From CBIHON01 sp966211965 (GTDB lineage: Bacteria; Pseudomonadota; Gammaproteobacteria; Burkholderiales; Burkholderiaceae_D): a DNA stretch of 64,000 nucleotides. A program made the translations under genes and the position numbers. The notes below the pieces were generated by a model, which saw only the letters and a program-made list of their open reading frames with translations, was not told where the DNA came from and ran no database searches. Positions 35,879 to 44,140 of this stretch are shown here, piece by piece. Each line of letters opens with the position of its first letter. Position 1 is the stretch's first letter. Location: contig CBIHON010000028.1 in assembly GCA_966211965.1 (NCBI GenBank), positions 1-64,000 on the forward strand, written 5' to 3'.

Positions 35879-37213
35879 ATGACACGCAAGTATTTCGGCA
35901 CCGACGGGGTGCGCGGACGAGTGGGCGTTGCGCCGATTACTCCCGACTTCGTAATGAAGCTGGGCTATGCGGCCGGCAAGGTGCTGGCTCAATCGGCGGC
36001 GGCCGGTGGCAAGCCGGTTGTGTTGATCGGCAAGGATACGCGTATCTCGGGTTATATGCTGGAAGCGGCGCTGGAGGCGGGGTTTTCCGCAGCCGGTGTC
36101 GATGTGATGCTGGCAGGGCCGGTGCCGACCCCGGCAGTTGCCTACCTGACCCGAGCCTTGCGCTTGTCGGCGGGCGTGGTGATTTCGGCTTCGCACAATC
36201 CCTATCACGACAATGGAATCAAGTTTTTTTCCGAGCAGGGCAATAAACTGCCGGATTCGGTCGAACTTGCAATCGAAGCGGCCATGGAAGCGCCGATCGA
36301 ATGCGTTTCTTCCGAAAAGCTCGGCAAGGCCAAGCGTCTTGACGATGCGCGGGGGCGCTATATCGAATTTTGCAAGAGCACCTTCCCCAATGAACTGGAT
36401 TTGCGCGGCATGAAAATCGTGGTCGACTGCGCACACGGGGCGGCTTATCACATCGCACCCGACGTCTTTCATGAACTCGGGGCGGAGGTGATCGCAATCG
36501 GCAATCAGCCGAACGGTTTGAATATCAATGACGGCTACGGTGCGACCGTGCCTGAAGCCCTGTCGATGGCGGTCAAGGCCAATCGTGCCGATGTCGGCAT
36601 CGCGCTCGATGGCGACGCCGACCGCTTGCTGATGGTCGATGCGGGTGGCCGCATTTATAACGGGGATGAATTGCTATACGTGATGGTTCGGGATCGCATG
36701 GCAACGGTGCCTTTGGCTGGCGCGGTCGGCACGCTGATGACCAATATGGCGCTGGAAATCGCATTCAAGCAGATGGGCGTCGGCTTTGTGCGTGCCAATG
36801 TCGGTGACCGCTACGTGCTGGAACAATTGCAGGAGCGCGGCTGGCTGGTAGGGGGGGAAGGTTCCGGACATCTGCTGTTTCTCGACAAGCATACGACCGG
36901 CGACGGCATCATTTCTGCCTTGCAGGTCCTCTCCGCGCTCAAGCGCAGCGGCAAGACACTGGCGCAATGCACCGAAGAGCTCACGCTCTATCCGCAAACC
37001 CTGATCAACGTGCGCGTCGCGCCCGGCTTCGATTGGAAAAAAAACCTGGCGGTGGTTGCCGAGAAAGAGGCGGTCGAAGCTGAGATGGGCGACCTCGGCC
37101 GCGTCCTGATCCGTGCCTCGGGCACCGAACCTCTGGTTCGCGTGATGGTCGAGGCCAAGGCTGCCGACTTGGCCGAAACCATGGCGCGTCGGATCGCGGA
37201 CAAGCTGGCGTAG
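35879..37213 (+). CDS. glmM: Phosphoglucosamine mutase
   Basis: Interconverts glucosamine-6- and -1-phosphate for cell-wall and LPS precursors. 444 residues; opening FGTDGVRGRVG, phosphoserine loop SASHNPYHDNGIK near 100, Mg loop DGDADR near 240, and substrate loop GEGSGH near 325. The ATG at 35879 has GAGGAA upstream; the open extension into folP is not used. folP-glmM is a common pair in proteobacteria. Confidence 0.96.
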   Translation: MTRKYFGTDGVRGRVGVAPITPDFVMKLGYAAGKVLAQSAAAGGKPVVLIGKDTRISGYMLEAALEAGFSAAGVDVMLAGPVPTPAVAYLTRALRLSAGVVISASHNPYHDNGIKFFSEQGNKLPDSVELAIEAAMEAPIECVSSEKLGKAKRLDDARGRYIEFCKSTFPNELDLRGMKIVVDCAHGAAYHIAPDVFHELGAEVIAIGNQPNGLNINDGYGATVPEALSMAVKANRADVGIALDGDADRLLMVDAGGRIYNGDELLYVMVRDRMATVPLAGAVGTLMTNMALEIAFKQMGVGFVRANVGDRYVLEQLQERGWLVGGEGSGHLLFLDKHTTGDGIISALQVLSALKRSGKTLAQCTEELTLYPQTLINVRVAPGFDWKKNLAVVAEKEAVEAEMGDLGRVLIRASGTEPLVRVMVEAKAADLAETMARRIADKLA

Positions 37214-37214
37214 T

Positions 37215-37889
37215 TCAGGCGTTTGCCGGCGCTGTTTTCCGGAACAACAGTTTCGCGGCAAGCGCCGCAGCCAATGCCCCCGCGCATTGCGCTGCGACGA
37301 AGCCGCCGATATCAGTGGGGCGGATTCCTGAAAAGCTTGCGGTCAGGGAGCGCGCCACCGTCACTGCAGGGTTGGCAAACGACGTTGAAGCGGTGAACCA
37401 GTAAGCGGCAGTAATGTACAGGGCGACCATCGCCGCCGCCAGCGGCAAAGCCTGTCCTTTACGGCTTGCACCCTGGATTGTCAGCACCAGTCCAAAAGTC
37501 GCTACCGCTTCAGCCCACCACTGGCTGCCGCCGCTTCTGATTTTGGATGAGGTTTGCAGCAGATCGAGGCCGAACATCGCGTGCGCGATCCAGACTCCCG
37601 CTACTGCCCCGGTCACTTGCGCCAGCAGATAAAGAGGCAAGTCCTTGCGCGCCAATTCTCCTTGCAAGGCTGCTACCAGCGATACTGCCGGATTCAAATG
37701 GGCACCTGATACCGGCCCGAACAGCATGATCAAGACAAACAAGCCGGCACCGGTAGCCACGCTGTTTGCAAGCAGGGCCAGCGCCACATTCCCATCTGCC
37801 AGTTGTTCCCCCATGATGCCGGAGCCGACCACGATGGCCAGCAAGAAGGCGGTGCCGAGCGTCTCGGCTGCGAAGCGTTGCTGAATCAT
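37215..37889 (-). CDS. Aquaporin/MIP channel in an ars operon (AqpS-like)
   Basis: Major intrinsic protein family channel, 224 residues, six helices and two half-helices carrying both NPA boxes (HLNPAVS near 63 and FANPAVT near 175). Its ATG overlaps the arsC stop by four bases (ATGA), so it is cotranslated with arsenate reductase. In Sinorhizobium meliloti an aquaglyceroporin in the ars operon (AqpS) replaces the arsenite pump: arsenite made inside flows out down its gradient. Context supports that role here. A water or glycerol channel cannot be excluded. Confidence 0.82.
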   Translation of the reverse strand: MIQQRFAAETLGTAFLLAIVVGSGIMGEQLADGNVALALLANSVATGAGLFVLIMLFGPVSGAHLNPAVSLVAALQGELARKDLPLYLLAQVTGAVAGVWIAHAMFGLDLLQTSSKIRSGGSQWWAEAVATFGLVLTIQGASRKGQALPLAAAMVALYITAAYWFTASTSFANPAVTVARSLTASFSGIRPTDIGGFVAAQCAGALAAALAAKLLFRKTAPANA

Positions 37890-38377
37890 GAGTTCGCCAG
37901 CGCACGCGCTTCCTGTTGCAGAGACATTGGGCTCAGCTTTTCGGACGGCAGGCTGAGCAGTAAGTGGATGCGGCTGCGCATGGCCTGCAGCGTATCCTGA
38001 AAGGCTTTGCGCTTGTGCTCGTCCGAGCCGTCGACGGCGGCCGGGTCGGGATATCCCCAGTGCGCGGTGGCGGGGTGGCCGGGCCAGATCGGACACACCT
38101 CGCCGGCCGCGTTGTCGCAGACGGTGATAATCAAATCCATTTTCGGCGCATCCGGCTGCGCGAACTCATCCCAACTCTTACTGCGCACGCCGTCACATGT
38201 GATCGCTGCGCCGTGCAGCACTTCCAATGCAAAGGGATTGATCTTGCCGGCTGGACGGCTGCCGGCGCTGTAGGCGCGAAAGCGGCCTTGGCCAAGATGA
38301 TTCAACAAGCATTCCGCCAGGATGCTGCGGGCGGAGTTTCCCGTGCAGAGAAACAGCACATTACATTGTGGAGACAT
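37886..38377 (-). CDS. arsC: Arsenate reductase, low-MW phosphatase type
   Basis: Reduces arsenate to arsenite. 163 residues with the low-molecular-weight tyrosine phosphatase P-loop C11-TGNSA-R (CX5R) at the N-terminus and general-acid Asp in YPDPAAVDG. Cys residues at ~76 (ITCDG) and ~102 (ITVCDN) may give the intramolecular thiol relay of thioredoxin-coupled ArsC. AAGGAAACC precedes the ATG. Middle gene of arsR-arsC-aquaporin. Confidence 0.88.
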   Translation of the reverse strand: MSPQCNVLFLCTGNSARSILAECLLNHLGQGRFRAYSAGSRPAGKINPFALEVLHGAAITCDGVRSKSWDEFAQPDAPKMDLIITVCDNAAGEVCPIWPGHPATAHWGYPDPAAVDGSDEHKRKAFQDTLQAMRSRIHLLLSLPSEKLSPMSLQQEARALANS

Positions 38378-38441
38378 CGGTTTCCTTGGAGTGTGAATTA
38401 TTCGGGAGATGCTTGGCGTGTTTCGTACTGCGTGGGGTGGA

Positions 38442-38774
38442 TCAACATTCGCAAGAGCTGTCTGAGTCCTTGCAGCAGTTTTCTGTCAAATAAGCCAGCA
38501 GGGCATTCATCTCTGCATAGCGGGCGTTATAGATGACGAAACGCCCATCCTGGCGTGCTTCGATCAATTCTGCATGCGTCAGCTCCTTCAGATGAAAGGA
38601 CAGAGCGGAAGGGGCGATATCGAGCGCCGTCGACAGCGCTCCGGCGGGCAGACCTTCTTTGCCGGCAATCACCAGGGCGCGGAAAATCCGCAGCCGGCTC
38701 GCTTGCGCCAGTGCAGCCAGTGCGCGTACGGCCTGTTCTTCGCCCAGCGTTTTGCTTGAGGAGTTCATCGTCAT
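38442..38774 (-). CDS. arsR: ArsR-family repressor with C-terminal cysteines
   Basis: Winged-helix metalloregulator, 110 residues. The recognition region reads LDIAPSALSFHLKEL, so the classical As(III) motif ELCVCDL is absent from helix 3. Instead four Cys cluster at the C-terminus (C100, C101, C108, C110 in NCCKDSDSSCEC). A similar C-terminal site (Cys95, Cys96, Cys102) is known for Acidithiobacillus ferrooxidans ArsR. Start at 38774 or 38768. A perfect 6-4-6 palindrome lies 11 bases upstream of the ATG, a probable autoregulatory operator. Confidence 0.87.
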   Translation of the reverse strand: MTMNSSSKTLGEEQAVRALAALAQASRLRIFRALVIAGKEGLPAGALSTALDIAPSALSFHLKELTHAELIEARQDGRFVIYNARYAEMNALLAYLTENCCKDSDSSCEC

Positions 38775-38784
38775 TTTTTAATTA

Positions 38785-38800
38785 TTCAATAAATATTGAA
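38785..38800. promoter_or_regulatory. Probable ArsR operator
   Basis: TTCAAT-AAAT-ATTGAA is a perfect inverted repeat just upstream of arsR, of the size and AT-rich character of ArsR/SmtB operators. It also lies in the leader of the divergent PhoB-like gene, about 170 bases from its ATG. Confidence 0.6.
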
Positions 38801-38971
38801 ATGATGCAATGCAAACTGTGCTTGGTAAACACGGTATGTTAAAGTCTGGCTCCTTGTCGTCAATCGCGGACCGCTACAGGTTTTTCTTCGGAGCATTGAA
38901 ATTATCCGGAACCCGGGCTGGTCTCGCCCGGGCATTTCATTCAGCTGGCGTAGGACAACTAAAGAATTGCC

Positions 38972-39670
38972 ATGTCGACCGAAATCGCAAAAATTTTGAT
39001 CGTTGAAGATGAGCCCGGCATCGCCGCATTACTGCGTTTTTCGCTGCAGCAAGCGGGATTTGCACTCGAAATCGTCGAAAACGCGGCCGATGCGCAAAAC
39101 TCGATCGAGGCCGGCCTGCCGCAACTTGTGCTGCTGGACTGGATGCTGCCGGACGCTTCGGGCTTGATGCTGCTGCGAAGCTGGCGCGCAACTGCACGTA
39201 CCATGAGCCTGCCGGTAATCATGCTGACGGCAAAAGGCATGGATGAGGATAAGGTGATCGGGCTGAACGCCGGTGCCGACGATTATGTGACCAAGCCGTT
39301 TTCACCACGCGAATTGATTGCGCGCATACAGGCATTGCTGCGTCGTCAGTTGCGGCCAGCGGGCCTGACCCTGCAAAGTTACGGCAGTATCTCGGTGGAC
39401 GCAGATCGTCGCCTGGTGACAGTGAACGGGCAGGAATTGGCATTGGACCAGGCGGAATTCAAGCTCTTGCATTTTTTGGTCAGTCACCCGGACCGGATTT
39501 TTTCGCGAGCGCAGTTGCTGGACAAAGTTTGGGGCGATCACGTTTTTCTCGAAGAGCGCACTGTCGATGTTCATATCATGCGCTTGCGAAAATCCTTGGG
39601 CATGGCTGCAGGCTACGTCAAGACAGTGCGCGGCGTCGGCTACGTCCTGAGCGAGCTGGCTCGCACGTGA
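38972..39670 (+). CDS. Orphan PhoB-like response regulator
   Basis: 232 residues, OmpR/PhoB type. Receiver with Asp56 in LLDWMLP and VTKPFSPRELIARI, winged helix with VWGDHVFLEERTVDVHIMRLRK; these stretches are almost identical to PhoB at 19598, so it is a PhoB paralogue. No kinase gene is next to it: arsR lies upstream on the other strand and tRNA-Pro downstream. It could take phosphate from PhoR or another kinase. The DNA-contact helix is so similar to that of PhoB that it may bind Pho-box-like sites. Whether it answers to arsenic or phosphate is inference. Confidence 0.85.
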   Translation: MSTEIAKILIVEDEPGIAALLRFSLQQAGFALEIVENAADAQNSIEAGLPQLVLLDWMLPDASGLMLLRSWRATARTMSLPVIMLTAKGMDEDKVIGLNAGADDYVTKPFSPRELIARIQALLRRQLRPAGLTLQSYGSISVDADRRLVTVNGQELALDQAEFKLLHFLVSHPDRIFSRAQLLDKVWGDHVFLEERTVDVHIMRLRKSLGMAAGYVKTVRGVGYVLSELART

Positions 39671-39715
39671 AATTCCTGCGTATTTTGTTTGTTTGCCGGC
39701 AAATTCAATTATGAA

Positions 39716-39744
39716 TTGACTGAATTGCCGTAATCCGCTATGAT
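39716..39744 (+). promoter_or_regulatory. tRNA-Pro promoter
   Basis: TTGACT (39716-39721) and TATGAT (39739-39744) with 17-base spacing, ending ten bases before the mature tRNA start. Confidence 0.75.
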
Positions 39745-39754
39745 CTCTTTCTCT

Positions 39755-39831
39755 CGGAGTGTAGCGCAGCCCGGTAGCGCACCTGGTTTGGGACCAGGGG
39801 GTCCAAGGTTCGAATCCTTGTACTCCGACCA
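39755..39831 (+). tRNA. tRNA-Pro (UGG anticodon)
   Basis: 77 bases folding as a complete cloverleaf: acceptor CGGAGTG/TACTCCG, D arm with GCGCAGCCCGGTAGCGC, anticodon stem CCTGG/CCAGG with loop TTTGGGA giving anticodon TGG, T arm CAAGG-TTCGAAT-CCTTG, and encoded CCA. Own promoter and terminator flank it. Confidence 0.95.
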
Positions 39832-39851
39832 GTATTCAGTTTTAAGACCAA

Positions 39852-39885
39852 GGGTCTGGAAGATTTTTATTCCAGGCCCTTTTTC
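39852..39885 (+). terminator. Terminator after tRNA-Pro
   Basis: Stem GGGTCTGGAA / TTCCAGGCCC (one G-T pair) with an 8-base loop, then TTTTTCTTT. Intrinsic terminator 20 bases after the tRNA. Confidence 0.85.
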
Positions 39886-40105
39886 TTTGCTACTCACTTA
39901 TTCTCCATGTCCATCATGGAGAATGCGGATTTCTTTTTCCGTGCCCAAGATATTCAACTTCCCTTGCGTGGGTCCTATATCTGATTGCAAGGACGGTACA
40001 TGCGAATTTCCTCGCAATTATCCATTCCACAGGCCGCGCCGTGGACTTCAGTCAAGGGAGAGAGCCGGAGTCGCCGGCCCGCTCGTTGGTTGGTATGTGT
40101 GTTGG

Positions 40106-40543
40106 TCAGCTTCCGCCGCGTGAAAATTTTGCGGCGAGTTGATTCAATTTGTCGGCGCGTTGCCGGGCAGCTTGTTCCTCCTTGCGTGCAGCTTCTTCGG
40201 CTTCACGCTGTGCCTTGCGTTGCGCGGCGATTTTTTTGAATCGTTCCTTCAGCGTCTCCGCAGCGTGAGCCCGATGGGTTTCCGCGACTTCGTCCGCAGC
40301 GTCGCCGTCGAGGTTGAATCGGACCGTGGCCTTTTCCATGCTCTTCAGATACGGAAGCGAGCTTGTATGGATCCCCAGCGCAATGCGCAAGAGCTTGCGG
40401 TTGAGTTCAGGAAGCTTGGCAAGGAGTTGTTTGTCGATGCCGATTGCCAGCGGCTTGCAGTCGCGGAAGACCGGGAATTTTTCTTGAAATTCCTTGAGCA
40501 ACTGGCGAGGAGAGGGAGTAGGAGAGGGATTGGGCGTAGTCAT
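40106..40543 (-). CDS. ProQ/FinO domain RNA chaperone
   Basis: 145 residues. ProQ/FinO domain ~10-110: LLKEFQEKFPVFRDCKPLAIG, IDKQLLAKLPELNRKLLRIAL and the conserved YLKSM and RFNLDGD stretches, which bind 3' ends of structured RNAs. The C-terminal ~45 residues are a charged Ala/Glu/Arg helix. It is shorter than E. coli ProQ and lacks its Tudor-like domain, like the Neisseria-type minimal ProQ. Alone between tRNA-Pro and the globin sensor. Confidence 0.85.
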   Translation of the reverse strand: MTTPNPSPTPSPRQLLKEFQEKFPVFRDCKPLAIGIDKQLLAKLPELNRKLLRIALGIHTSSLPYLKSMEKATVRFNLDGDAADEVAETHRAHAAETLKERFKKIAAQRKAQREAEEAARKEEQAARQRADKLNQLAAKFSRGGS

Positions 40544-41194
40544 TCAACGTCACTCATGCATTTATGTTACCGAATCCGGGAGCATAACACGGTGCGCCGC
40601 CATGATCGAATGAGTGAGTGGGAATGTGCCCCATATGCTTTCGCATTTTTACGACAATGCGAGAGCTGCACCGAGGCTTAGCGTGGACGGGTAAATCTTC
40701 TTTTCAACGCCGGTGTTTGCCTTCGACGGCGATGTAATGGGGGTTTCTAATGATGCGCAATACGCCGCACGGCATTGGCAGCGTATCGCACCATCTGGTG
40801 TTTGTCACGTCTTTCTTGAGTATCGCCGCTACTTCAAAAAAAGCCGCGCCGGCATATCGGGTTTCGCATTTATTGATGGACGATCGTATTGCGCTCAATA
40901 CGATAATTCAGGCGCTCAAACGACGGGGGCATGACTGCGCCGGCCACACCTGCTTCCCGGGAACGTCGATGGGCATGGATGCTTACCTTGCTATATTTTC
41001 ATTTTTCCGTTTCAAGATCACTGACATAAATTAAAATGCGGTTCAGTATCTGCTTAAAAGAGCGCCGAAATGTGGGTAGGAACAAAGCTAAATTCCGGTC
41101 AAAAAATCATAAAAGCTGTAGTCAGAATTCCTGTACGCCCTAGTCATAGGGCACACGCTGCGCTTGTCTATCGTTCCAGGTTCGGGGATCTTGC
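40544..41194. other. Gene-poor interval
   Basis: About 650 bases. Open frames up to ~95 codons exist on both strands (for example 40750-41034 plus, 40704-40898 minus), but none has a good ribosome site or a sequence I recognise. The left end should hold the ProQ promoter and the right end the AT-rich leader of the globin-coupled sensor. Confidence 0.45.
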
Positions 41195-44131
41195 ATGAAA
41201 AATCTGGATGACGCCGTTGAGGTAATGGCCAAAGAAATCGGCCTGAACCAGGCGGAGTTGACCCAGCGCCAAGCTTTTCTCGAAATTACCGATGCCGACC
41301 TGGCCCTGCTGCAGCAGATCCACCTCCTGTTGCAGCCCCATCAAGCCGAGCTGGTCAACCTGTTTCACAAACATCTTGTTGAATTTTCCTCCGTCGATTC
41401 GTTATTGGACGATGCCGCTACGCTTGAACGCGTGAAAGGCGCGCAGGAGGCGTATTTCGATCGACTGTTTTCCGGTGATTATGGCCAAGCCTACGTCAGG
41501 GATCGTTTGCGGGTCGGACTGGTCCATCAGCGTATTGGATTGACGCCGAAATGGTATATCGGCGCCTTCCGCAAATACCTGTCCTCGCTGACGCCCTTGC
41601 TATGGCGCGTTCTGGAGGGCGACGCTGAAAAATTCCTGCAGACCTATGACGCTCTGTTCAAGACCACTTGCCTCGACATGGCGATGACACTGGACACTTA
41701 TTTCGAAGCGGATCGCCAGGAAACGTTGCAGATCAAGAATTTCGCCGAGCAGATCGTTTCACACATGCCATCGGGGTTGATGGTGGTCGATACCGAACTG
41801 ACCATACGCTCGATGAATCATGCGATGCGCGCGATGTTTGGCCTGCGCGATGACGAAGTCGCCACCGGGCTGCAGATCGGCACGGTGATCCCGAGCGAGG
41901 AATTGTCGGCCAGCCTGATGCGGGTGCTGGCCACCGGCACGCATCAGCACAACCTGGTGCTGGCCTTGCCCGGAAAAACGGCGACGCGTCACGTCGAATG
42001 CAATATTTCCGCGACCCTGTTGGAAGAAAAAAACGTACTGCTGCTGATCGCACAAGACATCAGCGAGCGGATGCGTTCGCAAGAGGAGCTGCAGCGTTTT
42101 CGTATGGCGCTGGATAGTTCGATCGATGCGGTGTACCTGATCGACTACGCGCAAATGCGCATCATTGACGCCAATCAGACCGCCTCGGCAACTTTGGGCT
42201 ATAGCCAACAGGAATTGCTGAAGCTCGGGCCGCAGGATTTGAAGCCGGATGCCGGCGAACAGGAGCGCATCCTCAAGCGCTTCGATGAAGTGATACGAAG
42301 CGAAAGCAAGACCGGCATCATCGAAACCGTGCATCAACGCAAGGACGGGACGCGCCTGCCGGTGGAAGTATATTTGCGAGCGGTGCAATCCGAGGGGCGG
42401 CAACTCCTGGTCGCGGTGGTGCGCGATATCACGGCGCGCCTGCAGGCCGAAGCAGAACTGCGCGAAAGCGAAGAGCGTTTCCGGGTTGCGTTCAACCAGG
42501 CTGCGGTAGGGTTGGCCCATGTCGCGCCCGAAGGGCATTGGCTGATGGCGAATCAAAAACTGTGCGAGATCGTGGGCTACACTCAACAGGAATTGCGGAA
42601 CCTGACTTATCAGCAGCTCACTCACCCGGATGATCTCCAGGCTGACCTGGAGCTCGGAGAGCGCATGCTGGCCAGGGAAATTGGCGAGAAATCGCGGGAA
42701 AAGCGCTATCGCCACAAGAACGGCTACTACATCTGGGTCAACCTCACCAGCTCACTGGTATGGGATGCGGCCGGCAAGCCCAAGTACTACAGCACGGTAG
42801 TCGAGGACATTTCCCGGCGCAAGCAGATCGAAGGCGAACTGCTGCACTTGGCCAATCACGATCCGCTGACCGGCTTGCCGAATCGTTCGCTGCTGCTGGA
42901 CCGTCTGTCGCAGGCGATCGCCTATGCCAACCGGTCCGGCGGCCAAGTGGCGGTGATGCTGATCGATCTCGACCGCTTCAAGAATATCAACGACAGCCTG
43001 GGCCATGAAGTGGGTGACAAGATCATCATGGAAATCGGGCGCCGCCTGTCGGGCAATGTCCGCGACGGCAATACCGTAGCGAGGCTCGGGGGAGACGAAT
43101 TCGTCGTGGTGCTGGCCGATGTCGAGCGCGGGGATGCGGTCGCGATGCTGGCGCAGCACATCCTGGAAGCGCTGTCGCAATCGATGATGATGCAAGGGCA
43201 CGAGTTCTACCCGGCCGGCAGCATCGGCATCAGTCTGTATCCAAAAGATGGACCGGATGGACCGACCCTGCTGAAAAACGCGGATACCGCGATGTATCGC
43301 GCCAAGGAGGCCGGCCGCAACAACTTCCAGTTCTATGCGCAGGAAATGAATGCCCGCGCGCTCGACCGGCTCAAGCTCGAAGGCGGCATGCGGCATGCAT
43401 TGATCCGCGAGGAATTCGTGCTGCACTATCAGCCGCAGATGGATATCGCATCCGGCGTGATCGTCGGTGTCGAGGCGCTGCTGCGCTGGCAGCCACCCGG
43501 CAAGGACATGATTTTTCCGATGGATTTCATCCCGATCGCGGAAGAAACCGGGCTCATCGTGCCAATCGGCGAATGGGTTTTGCGCACCGCCTGTGCACAG
43601 CAGAAACGCTGGCAGGATGCCGGAGTGTTTCCGCCGGTGAGGGTGGCGGTCAATCTTTCGGCACGCCAGTTCAAGCAGCAGGACATCGTCAAAATGGTCT
43701 CGCGCATCTTGCAGGAAACCGGTTGCAGCCCGATGTGCCTGGAGTTGGAAATCACCGAAAGCATCATCATGGACAACCCGGCCGCCGCCACGGAAACCTT
43801 GCAGATGCTGAGCGACATGGGGGTGCATCTGGCGATCGACGATTTCGGCACCGGCTATTCCAGCCTGAGTTACCTGAAGCGTTTTCCGATTGATGCGCTC
43901 AAGATCGACAAGTCCTTCGTGCGTGACATCACCACCGATGCCGACGATGCGGCAATCGCCAAGGCGGTCATTGCCCTGGCGCACAGCATGAAGCTCAAGG
44001 TGATTGCCGAAGGCGTGGAAACGGCCGAGCAACTCGACTTCCTGCAGCAGCAGCAATGCGATCAAATGCAGGGTTATTTACTGAGCCGGCCGGCGCCGGT
44101 CGAGCAGATCGAGAAAATACTGTTCAAATAG
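41195..44131 (+). CDS. Globin-coupled PAS-GGDEF-EAL sensor
   Basis: 978 residues. The N-terminal ~170 are a globin-coupled sensor domain: proximal His111 in VGLVHQRIGLTPKWYIGAF, the family signature for heme-bound O2 sensing. Then three PAS domains (~185-295, ~300-425, ~430-555), GGDEF (~560-720) and EAL (~735-975). RLGGDEF is intact, but the inhibitory site is RDGN instead of RxxD, so product inhibition may be weak. The EAL side keeps EAL, LEITES, DDFGTG, LKID, AEGVET and Q. Cytoplasmic. It should couple oxygen or NO to c-di-GMP level. The HlyD-family gene starts 10 bases after its stop; whether they are cotranscribed is open. Confidence 0.9.
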   Translation: MKNLDDAVEVMAKEIGLNQAELTQRQAFLEITDADLALLQQIHLLLQPHQAELVNLFHKHLVEFSSVDSLLDDAATLERVKGAQEAYFDRLFSGDYGQAYVRDRLRVGLVHQRIGLTPKWYIGAFRKYLSSLTPLLWRVLEGDAEKFLQTYDALFKTTCLDMAMTLDTYFEADRQETLQIKNFAEQIVSHMPSGLMVVDTELTIRSMNHAMRAMFGLRDDEVATGLQIGTVIPSEELSASLMRVLATGTHQHNLVLALPGKTATRHVECNISATLLEEKNVLLLIAQDISERMRSQEELQRFRMALDSSIDAVYLIDYAQMRIIDANQTASATLGYSQQELLKLGPQDLKPDAGEQERILKRFDEVIRSESKTGIIETVHQRKDGTRLPVEVYLRAVQSEGRQLLVAVVRDITARLQAEAELRESEERFRVAFNQAAVGLAHVAPEGHWLMANQKLCEIVGYTQQELRNLTYQQLTHPDDLQADLELGERMLAREIGEKSREKRYRHKNGYYIWVNLTSSLVWDAAGKPKYYSTVVEDISRRKQIEGELLHLANHDPLTGLPNRSLLLDRLSQAIAYANRSGGQVAVMLIDLDRFKNINDSLGHEVGDKIIMEIGRRLSGNVRDGNTVARLGGDEFVVVLADVERGDAVAMLAQHILEALSQSMMMQGHEFYPAGSIGISLYPKDGPDGPTLLKNADTAMYRAKEAGRNNFQFYAQEMNARALDRLKLEGGMRHALIREEFVLHYQPQMDIASGVIVGVEALLRWQPPGKDMIFPMDFIPIAEETGLIVPIGEWVLRTACAQQKRWQDAGVFPPVRVAVNLSARQFKQQDIVKMVSRILQETGCSPMCLELEITESIIMDNPAAATETLQMLSDMGVHLAIDDFGTGYSSLSYLKRFPIDALKIDKSFVRDITTDADDAAIAKAVIALAHSMKLKVIAEGVETAEQLDFLQQQQCDQMQGYLLSRPAPVEQIEKILFK

Positions 44132-44140
44132 AGGTGGTGC

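Noticed and set aside
40704..41034. Small open frames on both strands in the interval after proQ
   Set aside because: No ribosome sites, no recognisable motifs, and no agreement between frames.
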